From assembly GCA_964017045.1 (NCBI GenBank), contig OZ024796.1:2501-66500 (forward strand): a stretch of DNA of 64,000 nucleotides, read 5' to 3'. A program made the position numbers and the translations under genes. This document shows, piece by piece, positions 57,301 through 64,000 of the stretch (position 1 is its first letter; each line of letters begins with the position of its first letter). This DNA comes from Omphiscola glabra (taxonomy: Eukaryota > Mollusca > Gastropoda > Lymnaeidae). The notes below the pieces were generated by a model, which saw nothing but the letters and a program-made list of their open reading frames with translations, did no database searches and was not told the DNA's origin.

Positions 57301-60300
57301 TGTTGCCTGAGTATGCTGTGTTCCTGCAAGATGTATTTGTGTAACAAATGGATTGTTTAGTAGACAGAAATAAATACAAAATTTACTATGGACGCTGTTG
57401 TTTTGATCTCTATTGTGAATCTGGTGTGACAGGATACAATTGTTAACATTAAGAGAAGACAATGAACGAAGCCTTAACATTTCGTGACCCTAGATGACGA
57501 AAGAAGGCTGCAACAAAACCAATACTGGTCAAAAGTATTTTACATTTAATTCATTTATGTATTTTTAGACTCATGAAGAGCTGGTTACAAAATTGTTGGC
57601 ATCTATGCCAATTATCTCTTACAAGGCACTCCCCATCAAGTTTTACCAGGTAAACATTATCATTGTTTCCATATTAACTATTATTAATGCTATTATTAGA
57701 TAAAATAATCAGTAAAATAATAATTAATACTCTGAATTTTTTAGATTAATTGAATTTAAAAAATGACATTTAAATAATTTCAAATAAAATCCTTTTGATT
57801 TATTTTGCTAAATCTTATTTCATTCACAGATATCTCGAAAATTTCGAGATGAAATGGCACCAAAATATGGCCTTTTGAGAGGTCGTGAGTTTGAAATGAA
57901 AGGTAAAGGATGTACATATTTTATTAATTAAAAAGCAGATTTTATGCCTTACCATAAATTAGAAAGAAAGTAGTTAAAGAAAAGAAATGCATTCCAAAAA
58001 AACGCTATAGTTTGCATGAAGCTATATATTTCTGTTCAAATACAGTTTTAAAAGAAAAATATTTTTTAAGAAAGTTAGATTTAACCTTTTGTCTATCTAG
58101 ACAAGTACACATTTGACATTTTGTGTATCTAGACATGTACACATTTGATACAAATGAAGAAACAGCTTTGGTCACATACAGCACAGTATGTCAAGCATAC
58201 GACAGGATTTTTGACCGCATCGGAGTTAAATACATTAAAGGTGGGATATGTGAACTGATTCTTTGATTGTTCTCCAGTGTTTCATAATAATATTTGCTAT
58301 ACAGTAAGGACTCTGTATAGGACTAGTTGAACTTTTAGACTTTGTTTCCTAAAATGTTTTAGCCCAGCCTGCAATACTTAGAAAGGAAACTCTAGAAACT
58401 TAGTCCCAGCACACCAGACTATTCCTATGGCTACTAAAGATTGCTGAAAAAAGCTCACTTTGATGCACATTTAAATTCCTTTAATAAATATTTTTATGCA
58501 AAGATTTTTAAAATTCTGCCAATCTGCAAAAGAGCATGTTGATGTTGAAATAAAAAATAATAATTGTATGACACCTTCGAATAGAATTATTGGCCACTTC
58601 TGCTGAGCTCATTAAGGCAAATAATAAACATCCAATAACTTTGTATTATTTTTTTTAACTTATTTATTGTTTGTGATTAAATAAACACTAACCCATAATT
58701 TATGATAGTTAAGTTCCCCCCCTTCACTCTCTTTGGCCATTTGACATTTGTGGCAATTTAATCCTCCAAAAAACATTTAAATAAGAATAAATTAAATTTA
58801 CATAATATATATATACATATATCCTACCAATATATATGTACCGTATATATATATATATTATGTACATTTAATTTATAAATTTGTTGTTTTACTGATGAAG
58901 GCATGTACTAAAACGTCTACTGTGTTATTATGTAAAACTATTATTAAAGCTTAACATATTTTGTTATATTGACACAATTTGTTTGTGTTTAATTAATCTA
59001 TTTCAAAGCTTTATCACAGTCCAACACTTTTATAATGCAGATGACAACACATTCTTTCAAATTTTCAACCTCACCCCGCAACCCTCTAGTCCAGTGTTTC
59101 CCAACCTTTTTTGTGCCATGCCCCACCTTAGGCTTTCTAAAATTCTTATGCCCCTCGTGTATCATATGTCGAGTATGGCTGTTCATTAGTAATTGATGCG
59201 ATTGAATATCATATTTATTACCAGCGGTGTGTGTTAGAGAGTTTTAATTAGTTAATGACGCTCTTCCTGCGCTTGACTGAGCGACGTATTTTATGCCAAT
59301 TGTGACGTATTGTCTTGACTGTATTGTAATGTAAGTTTTGGTCGTGCAGCAGTCTTCAGTGGAACGTTGTGGAAGTAAGATGTGTTTCTTTTATGTCTGA
59401 TAGCGAGCTGCGCTATATCATAACATATTCATGTGTCTATTGAAGTTGCTGCCTGTATTCATAATTAGTTATTGAAGTTATAATTATTATGAAAAGGACT
59501 TGAGTTTATTCAGTGATATTAAGAATAATACGACGTATTACAACGTATTTTGAGAACTTGACGAATTACTCAATCCAGAAGAACATAGAGGAGGTGACAT
59601 CTTACAAAAAAATTTTAAATATTCGAAAATAGGGTTGTTCACTAAAGAAATTTAAATTGAAATGATAGGTGTTACTAAGAAATCACTTGGAATTTGGTGA
59701 GGAAACAAGTAGGTAAATTTTCAACACATTTAACGGAGAACTGAAATTCAAGGACAAAATAATTTTAATGAAATATTGTTCTATATTATTTTCATTATTA
59801 TTAATTATTTATTATTTAAATTTAGTGATGCTTGCTGCAAAGAGATTTTATGTTAGGTTCATATTTAGTTAGCTTTAGTCTCGGCTTAATAACTCACAAA
59901 TGCTTTATCATCGACCATTAACAGATACTTCATATCAGGTTTGTCACTTTAAAAAATCGCAAGAATATCAAATAGTTCCATAAATCTTTTCAAGCAATTC
60001 CCCTAAGATGGCCATTGTACTTCAGTGTGAGGCAAAAGTCTCACATAGTCTGCATTTTGATCTTGACAAAATAACTTAAAAGACTTTCACATTTGGCATT
60101 AGCTGTAATAGCATTGATACACTTTAGAACTGAATTTAGTATTTCATTTAGATCACGGGAAATATTCCCTATGAATAACACAATGGACAAGTAGCATTTC
60201 TGGATTCTTATCTTTCATCAATTTTAAGCATCAATTTGTCTGCCCATCATATTAGGAGCACCATCTGCTGCACAAGATATTATATTTTTCATTGATATAT

Positions 60301-63300
60301 TATTGACATCTAATTAATTTTAGCTTATTATATATATCTTTGGCAGTAGTGGTGCTTTCTAATGATTTAAAGAACAGCATTTGTTCAGCAAAATACCCTT
60401 TAGCAATATTTCTTACGTAAGTTATCAATACAACCTCACTGTCTCTCAAAGTTAATTCATTCATTTGCACTGAGAATTGTCTTATTTTCAGCTTTTCAGC
60501 AAGTTGTACTTCAAAATCTTCACTCATTTTGTCAATTCTTCTGCTAACAGCTGAGTGTCATAGCTTTCACATCTTTGTCATCTTTTTCCAGAACCGTTTT
60601 AAGAAATGCTGATATTGATGGTTTGATTAAATTAACTACTATAGTATTATTTTTCCCAGATTTAGGGATGAGTAATGAAATTTCTTAACCATCCTCAAGA
60701 GTACAATTGACAGTTGCAGTATGAGCAGTAAATAGAGACTTAAATGTCTTTAAATACAAGTTAAATCATAGTAGCTGGTTGGTTTTCAAATTCTAGACAG
60801 CTCATTTTCCAATTGCCCCCCTGTGGGCCCCACATTGGTAAACACTGCTCTAAAATCATTTTATCCTACTTTTCAAAGGGAAGAGGAAAGAAATTTGATG
60901 CCCCTGATTTCACAAAATAAAATTCCAGATAATGGCATTAAATGAGATTTTAAAAAAATATATTGCAAGATCGTTTGGTGCGTAATATTTTCTTTTGTTT
61001 TTCTGAAATAGTTTGTGAAATAAATCTGCATTGTAAAAGCTGGTGGGACATTAGAATATTAAAATAAGATAATAAAAAATGTATATAAAGGATTTATAGG
61101 AAAAACTAAAAAAAACTGATGGAGATTGAATGAAGAGCAATGATCTAATTTGCCTTTTATTTGTATACTTTGTAACTTGATTTTAAAATAAAAATTGTTT
61201 GGTTTTAACCTATTTTAATAATAATTTAATTGTTGCCTCTCACAAATCATGGTGTCAACTGAGCTGTAATTTAGTGTAATCATAATTATTCCTTTCCAGT
61301 TTCTGGTGCCACTGGTATCATAGGTGGTAACCTTTCTCACGAGTATCACTACCTGGCTGATATTGGCCAAGACTCAATCTTGCTGTGTGACAGGTAATCA
61401 GGATTCATTTTGCCGTTCAAACATTATACAGCTTATGTTCTTTTCCTTGATTAAGCTTGATGGTTTATAATTTTCCTTGATCCATTAATATCATTTATTA
61501 CGTTTGATGCTTTGTACTTTTTAACAGATGTGGTGTGAAAATGAATAAAGAGCTAGCGGTGGGTAAGTAATGGGAACTGTTGATCACTTGTGTATGACTC
61601 ACAGTGATAATAGTTGTCAAATCAACTGTTACTTTTACTTCTTCTCAATGAAATGTCAAGTCTGGTTTTACACACTGTACTTTATTTACACGAAACACAA
61701 TAAATATATAAATATAATAGATAATCATACTATGCAGCTCAAAACTATATAAGATCACTCTTATTTATTCACTATTAATATGTATTTCCACTATGATCTA
61801 AAATGTCTACTCCCACTCCTATCTCTCACTCTCTGCCTCACATGAATGAGCCATTTTTTTAATTCATCGTTACTCTTTATTATCACGTGCAAACTCCCAT
61901 ATTCTCTCAAACATATTTTTTAGATGATTAGATGTTCTAAAAGCAGAGACGTTACAGTAACCATTGGGACAAAATGAAGTACTTATTAATCTCTGATCAA
62001 AACTCTCCAGACAGTAACTTCTTATAGAAAAGAAATTCTTGATATAAAATGTAACAAAATTGTTCAGTTAAAATGAGCCTGCAATTTTTAAAATGAATTT
62101 AAAGACAAATTTCAATTTTCATAAAAGTTTTTACTTGTATAACAGTGTAATAGTATACAATCTCATATTAAAATCTGCTTTTTCAATTTCAACTCATTTT
62201 TTAATCATGTAATTTTAATTCTTCAATCTTTTAGTTTGCAATCAAAACATTAATGTATGGCTAAGTGCACATAAATGGCAGCACCGACTACTTTGACTTT
62301 GCAGTCATCTGCTATGACTAAAGAAATGTTGTTTACTTAAAACAGTCGAAATTAGCCTTTTCACTTATGCTGTATAACATCTTATGTCAACAGAAGATGG
62401 AAGCCTTCCTAAAACATGCCAGTTACCTGCCACAAAATGTGAGTTGCAAGAGAAAAATGGCATTGAAGTAAGTTTTGGTTTCAATTATTATTTCTCCACC
62501 TTCAGATAATTCAGTTTGATTGCTTTTACAGTTGTTTAACAACACCCATTATGTTTTCAGGTTGGTCACACGTTTTATCTGGGTACTAAATATTCCTCTA
62601 TTTTCAAAGCTACCTACAAAGACCAGGATGGCATTTCAGCAATGTAAGTTGCTCTATTGTTTGATTCAATGTTAGTTTTGTATTGTGCTCTACAAACTTA
62701 GAGATAACAAGTGCATCAGGTTTTTTAATGTTATTAATTTAGGTTTGTTTTTCAATTCAATTAAAATGTTTTTTAGATTAAAATGTTTTGTTTCAGAGAA
62801 TACAACATGGGATGTTTTGGTTTGGGTATGACTCGCATACTACAAGCATCCTTAGAAACACTGTCAACAGAGAACAGCCTTCGCTGGCCAAAACTCATAG
62901 CTCCACATCAAATCTACATTATTCCTAAAAAGGTAAACAAAAATCAAGATCATTCAGAAATTGTGAGGAGGCTTATCTTGTTTCAACAGTCACAGGAAAG
63001 ATGTACGACTGAGTAATAGCACTCCACAAACTGATGATTTAAATCTCATAATTAATTTATTTTGAAAATCTGACAAAATGGGATTCATAAATGAAAATGT
63101 ACCACCTGGTTAGAGTAAAATTTTGAAGTTGATTTTTCAATTGATTGGAACGTAGAACTTCCACTACACTTGTTTATATTTGCAGCAAAAAAAAAAAAAG
63201 GCTCGGTAGTTTAAAAAATTAATATTTAAATGACAGGATGGACCAAGAGGAGATGAATACTTGGCCAATGCAGAGGCACTAAGTGATGCCTTGACACAAC

Positions 63301-64000
63301 GACCACATCTGAGGGGTGAGGTAGTTATTGATGACAGAATGTCCTTGACCATAGGCAGGAGAAATGTTGATGGTGATAGGCTTGGGTACCCTTATATAGT
63401 TATACTAGGAGTCAAGGTAAGAAATTATTAAAGCAATTTCACGGCACTATTTTAATCTTAAACTATTCCACTCAATCTGGGGTGATAATAAACCTCACTG
63501 AAACCAAGTTTTAACTTTTTTAAAGAAATAGTTTAATACCCGTAGTTATAAAATTTGGAGCCAGTTTTCCAATACAATTTGTCACACAAAGTGTAACTTT
63601 ATTTTCTGCATTTTTCTTTTACTTATCTCTTGGATAAAAACCAAGATAAAAAATGTGCAGTAAAATTTGCTTGAAATGAGTTTAAAATGACAAATCTTAA
63701 ATTACCCTTGGTGGTAAAATTAAAAAATTTACTTTAAAAAATGCATGAAACCTTTCTAATTTATGTAAACATCCAAACATTATTTATATTTAAAGAAATT
63801 ATTGAACTCTGACAGTAAACCAAGGGAAAGAAATCTTTTTTAAATGTGAGACTTTAAGGTTTGCTGACTACTGTAACCTTTGCTTGTTACAGGCCCTAGA
63901 AAGTCCAGCTCAGTTTGAAGTCATTGATATCAACAAGGGGGAAACAACCTTTATGAGTATGGACCAGCTGATGACATTTGCTGACAGTATAGAAACAATA
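54245..64000 (+). CDS. PARS2: Mitochondrial prolyl-tRNA synthetase (13 exons, C-terminus cut by window)
   Basis: PARS2 is a class II aminoacyl-tRNA synthetase that joins proline to mitochondrial tRNA-Pro in the matrix. Joining thirteen exons gives 449 codons without a stop; human PARS2 is about 475 aa, so only a short C-terminus is missing. The Arg-rich N-terminus without early acidic residues (about 1-30) fits a transit peptide. Motif 1 lies around FHILPLGLRSLEKL (Pro61). The CLGPTHEE loop is at 122-129. Motif 2 is FRDE (157-160) with GLLRGREFEMKD (166-177). Motif 3 is GCFGLGMTR (313-321, Arg321). A Cys-rich region (C242, C245, C264, C271) and GIEVGHTFYLGTKYSSIF match the vertebrate enzyme closely. 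The anticodon-binding domain occupies exons 12-13. Every intron starts GT and ends AG and the phases agree. I recall the human coding region lying in one exon, so this gene structure is very different. Confidence 0.93.
54681..54858 (+). CDS. PARS2: PARS2 exon 2, residues 42-100, class II motif 1
   Basis: Acceptor TTTCAG, donor GTAAAT, ends in phase 1 within a Gly codon. It contains SHPGGFHILPLGLRSLEKL and DEEMQAIGGLKISM, which align with the human motif 1 region (LLPYTVRAMEKL and DQEMQAIGGQKVNM). Confidence 0.93.
54859..56364. other. PARS2 intron 2 (1.5 kb)
   Basis: AT-rich intron with GT and AG ends. It holds a relic related to a hAT end at about 55390-55850, listed separately. The 54970-55040 region (GCCCAGGCACATGCCC and a following A-run) is less AT-rich than its surroundings and may be another transposon scrap, but I cannot place it. 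Confidence 0.7.
55390..55850. mobile_element. Degenerate hAT-end relic related to 59092-60847
   Basis: Several segments in the same order resemble the left portion of the hAT relic in intron 6: TTAGTTAATAAGCGCCTTCC versus TTAGTTAATGACGCTCTTCC, ATAGTGAGCTGCTCTATA versus ATAGCGAGCTGCGCTATA, then AAGGACTTG in both. Spacing is similar over about 350 bp. No terminal repeats or coding sequence remain. Homology is by eye and boundaries are approximate. Confidence 0.5.
56365..56438 (+). CDS. PARS2: PARS2 exon 3, residues 101-125
   Basis: Acceptor TTTCAG completes a Gly codon; donor GTAAGT, phase 0. Encodes RYTEAGAELFTLKDRHKHEY followed by CLGP, matching the human ELLRLRDRHGKEYCLGP segment that leads into the THEE loop. 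Confidence 0.93.
56581..56700. repeat. 40-bp minisatellite, three copies
   Basis: TGTGGCTCCCAAAATGTTTG begins at 56601 and 56641, and a one-mismatch copy (TGTGGCTTCC) begins at 56681: an exact 40-bp period. The intervening halves (ATAATGTCTGCCTTGCC and relatives) are also similar between copies. Confidence 0.85.
56979..57510 (+). mobile_element. LTR-retrotransposon relic: one LTR plus start of the internal region
   Basis: The candidate LTR is 501 bp (56979-57479). It starts TGTTA and ends TAACA, a perfect five-base terminal inverted repeat with TG...CA ends. Inside are a TATAAAAG box (57121) and an AATAAA signal (57369-57374) in the expected order for U3-R-U5. Immediately downstream, TTTCGTGACCCTAGATGACG resembles the primer-binding-site start of Gypsy/BEL-type elements. 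The similarity then stops before the exon 4 acceptor, so the element is truncated. No gag or pol sequence is present. Confidence 0.5.
57569..57649 (+). CDS. PARS2: PARS2 exon 4, residues 126-152
   Basis: Acceptor TTTTTAG, donor GTAAAC, phase 0 at both ends (27 codons). Starts with THEELVTKLLASMP, the conserved THEE loop, and ends ISYKALPIKFYQ, aligning to human LSYKQLPFLLYQ. Confidence 0.93.
57830..57902 (+). CDS. PARS2: PARS2 exon 5, residues 153-176, class II motif 2
   Basis: Acceptor TTCACAG, donor GTAAAG, ends in phase 1. Encodes ISRKFRDEMAPKYG then LLRGREFEMK. The FRDE and the later Arg (RGREF) are the ATP- and prolyl-adenylate-contacting motif 2 residues in this family. Confidence 0.94.
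58087..58150 (+). repeat. 32-bp duplication of the exon 6 splice acceptor
   Basis: TTTTGTCTATCTAGACAAGT (from 58087) and TTTTGTGTATCTAGACATGT (from 58119) are tandem copies, each including a CTAG acceptor, the first exon codons and ACACATTTGA. Using the first acceptor (exon from 58101) would bring an in-frame TAG at 58130-58132 within eleven codons. The second acceptor gives the conserved protein. Confidence 0.85.
58133..58240 (+). CDS. PARS2: PARS2 exon 6, residues 177-212
   Basis: The acceptor is the second copy of the duplicated CTAG site. Donor GTGGGA is the weakest-looking of the set; it ends in phase 1. Encodes (D)MYTFDTNEETALVTYSTVCQ and AYDRIFDRIGVKYIK, aligning with human MKDMYTFDSSPEAAQQTYS and the following helix. 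Confidence 0.92.
58801..58862. repeat. TA-rich simple repeat
   Basis: Imperfect (TA)n tracts interrupted by TATATCCTACCAAT and GTACCG. Likely polymorphic. No function is inferred. Confidence 0.85.
59092..60847 (-). mobile_element. hAT-family DNA transposon relic with ZBED5-like transposase remains
   Basis: Left terminus CAGTGTTTCCCAAC (59092) and right terminus CAGTGTTTACCAAT when reversed (60834-60847) match at 12 of 14 positions. Flanking octamers CTCTAGTC (59084-59091) and CTCTAAAA (60848-60855) share their first five bases, consistent with a decayed 8-bp hAT target duplication. The transposase is on the minus strand, opposite to PARS2. At 1756 bp the copy is shortened and inactivated. 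Confidence 0.78.
59930..60660 (-). pseudogene. hAT transposase (ZBED5-like) pseudogene
   Basis: Minus-strand fragments appear in transposase order: LIKPSISAFLKTVLEKDDKD; then, after a frameshift, VSRRIDKMSEDFEVQLAEKL; then FSVQMNELTLRD and LFFKSLESTTTAKDIYNKL; then CAADGAPNMMGRQ; then ILNSVLKCINAITANAKCE. In active relatives the second block reads QVDEST with a catalytic Asp; here it is QMNELT, so that Asp is Asn. Several stops follow the DGAPNMMGR block. The 75-codon ORF at 60300-60527 is only its best-preserved piece. Confidence 0.75.
61300..61393 (+). CDS. PARS2: PARS2 exon 7, residues 213-243
   Basis: Acceptor TTTCCAG, donor GTAATC, ends in phase 2. Encodes (V)SGATGIIGGNLSHEYHYLAD then IGQDSILLCD. 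TGIIGG and SHE align with human VGTIGGTVSHEF. The Cys near the end starts the Cys-rich insertion. Confidence 0.93.
61528..61562 (+). CDS. PARS2: PARS2 exon 8, residues 244-255 (35-nt micro-exon)
   Basis: Acceptor TTAACAG, donor GTAAGT. Only 35 nt, joining phase 2 to phase 1: (R)CGVKMNKELAV. Its Cys245 pairs with Cys242 of exon 7 in a CxxC arrangement, equivalent to CPRC in the human protein. The continuous frame on both sides supports its inclusion. Confidence 0.88.
61563..62393. other. PARS2 intron 8 (0.8 kb)
   Basis: AT-rich intron with GTAAGT donor and CAACAG acceptor. A 60-codon ORF near its start has no recognisable similarity. Nothing else is seen. Confidence 0.75.
62394..62467 (+). 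CDS. PARS2: PARS2 exon 9, residues 256-280
   Basis: Acceptor CAACAG, donor GTAAGT, phase 1 to phase 0. Encodes (E)DGSLPKTCQLPATKCELQ then EKNGIE. Cys264 and Cys271 occupy the place of the second human Cys pair (CPAC) but with six residues between them instead of two. The GIE that ends the exon is conserved. Confidence 0.9.
62561..62643 (+). CDS. PARS2: PARS2 exon 10, residues 281-307
   Basis: Acceptor TTTTCAG, donor GTAAGT, ends in phase 2. VGHTFYLGTKYSSIF is nearly identical to the human protein. The rest (KATYKDQDGISA) is a variable loop before motif 3. Confidence 0.94.
62797..62932 (+). CDS. PARS2: PARS2 exon 11, residues 308-353, class II motif 3
   Basis: Acceptor TTTCAG, donor GTAAAC, ends in phase 0. 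Contains NMGCFGLGMTRILQASLETL with the motif 3 Arg (Arg321), then STENSLRWPKLIAPHQIYII. Reading through the donor gives an unspliced stop soon after. Confidence 0.94.
62933..63236. other. PARS2 intron 11 (0.3 kb)
   Basis: AT-rich with an A-run at 63187-63199 before the TGACAG acceptor. Nothing else is seen. Confidence 0.75.
63237..63416 (+). CDS. PARS2: PARS2 exon 12, residues 354-413, anticodon-binding domain
   Basis: Acceptor TGACAG, donor GTAAGA, 60 codons in phase 0. Contains LRGEVVIDDRMSLTIGRR and DRLGYPYIVILGVK, matching the human LHGEVLLDDRTHLTIGNR and KFGYPFVIIAGK segments of the HGTP-type anticodon-binding domain. An ORF on the opposite strand (63164-63352) is its shadow. Confidence 0.94.
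63417..63892. other. PARS2 intron 12 (0.5 kb)
   Basis: AT-rich intron with GTAAGA donor and GTTACAG acceptor. I see no gene, RNA or transposon in it. Confidence 0.75.
63893..64000 (+). CDS. PARS2: PARS2 exon 13 (partial), residues 414-449
   Basis: Acceptor GTTACAG. Encodes ALESPAQFEVIDINKGET then TFMSMDQLMTFADSIETI up to the window edge. It aligns with the last residues of human PARS2 (ALEDPAHFEV at its start), so the stop codon should lie only a few codons beyond the window. Confidence 0.92.

Larger units (their letters stand above)
56439..57568. other. PARS2 intron 3 (1.1 kb)
   Basis: Carries a three-copy 40-bp minisatellite (56581-56700) and an LTR-like fragment (56979-57510). A 75-codon plus-strand ORF over the minisatellite arises from the repeat. 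A 171-codon minus-strand ORF is antisense to the LTR. Neither resembles a protein. Confidence 0.7.
58241..61299. other. PARS2 intron 6 (3.1 kb)
   Basis: The longest intron. It contains a TA-rich tract (58801-58862) and a full-span hAT relic (59092-60847), both listed separately. Sequence at 58241-58800 and 60856-61299 is AT-rich without anything I recognise. Confidence 0.75.

Noticed and set aside
56965..57480. 171-codon minus-strand ORF rich in Ser/Thr/Leu
   Set aside because: It coincides with the LTR-like fragment, read antisense, and is low in complexity. No recognisable protein.
58101..58132. Exon 6 starting at the first CTAG acceptor
   Set aside because: This reading meets an in-frame TAG. 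The second acceptor restores the conserved MKDMYTFD sequence.
58983..59189. Overlapping plus and minus ORFs of 68 and 62 codons
   Set aside because: They span the left terminus of the hAT relic and are low-value chance frames.
63164..63352. 62-codon minus-strand ORF
   Set aside because: Antisense to PARS2 exon 12.

Overview
This window is the left end of a eukaryotic chromosome. It starts in about 140 C-rich telomere hexamers (CCCTAA, the TTAGGG telomere in the orientation expected at a left end). It then runs through about 50 kb of AT-rich subtelomeric satellite and ends inside an intron-rich nuclear gene. The TTAGGG telomere, non-LTR and hAT transposon relics, AT-rich introns with GT-AG borders, and a mitochondrial-type prolyl-tRNA synthetase split into many small exons point to an invertebrate animal. 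A mollusc, perhaps a gastropod, is my best guess, but the species is an inference.

Layout. 1-842: telomere. 843-52408: satellite built on a 21-bp monomer (a 17-base core CTCACATAAAATAAATG plus four variable bases). A 5'-truncated, 5'-inverted non-LTR retrotransposon (1499-3064) with an open reverse transcriptase frame interrupts it near the telomere. The satellite keeps one orientation to 50272, then flips for the last 2.1 kb. It is organised in nested higher-order repeats and long segmental duplications; repeat periods of 396, 429, 855, 982, 1022, 2806, 2873, 4058, 6101 and 14431-14536 bp can be read from recurring blocks. 21 is divisible by three, so three of six frames lack stops and the array is full of long heptapeptide-repeat ORFs. 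I treat these as repeat artefacts, not genes. 52409-52511: a G/T-rich border tract. 52512-54244: unique DNA with a decayed hAT element and a short non-LTR retrotransposon tail. 54245-64000: PARS2, thirteen coding exons (449 codons), transcribed away from the telomere and cut by the window edge close to its C-terminus. Its introns carry a second hAT relic with transposase remains, a related hAT-end relic, an LTR-like fragment, a 40-bp minisatellite and a TA-rich tract.

Functionally the window holds one host protein-coding gene. PARS2 would charge mitochondrial tRNA-Pro. All three class II synthetase motifs are visible and all splice phases join without a frameshift. The rest is chromosome-end architecture and mobile DNA. 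I found no operon, CRISPR array or defence system. The most interesting material is the satellite itself: its helically phased A-tracts, its hierarchy of duplications, its telomere-like subsequence and the sharp palindromic inversion point. Next in interest is a duplicated splice acceptor in PARS2.
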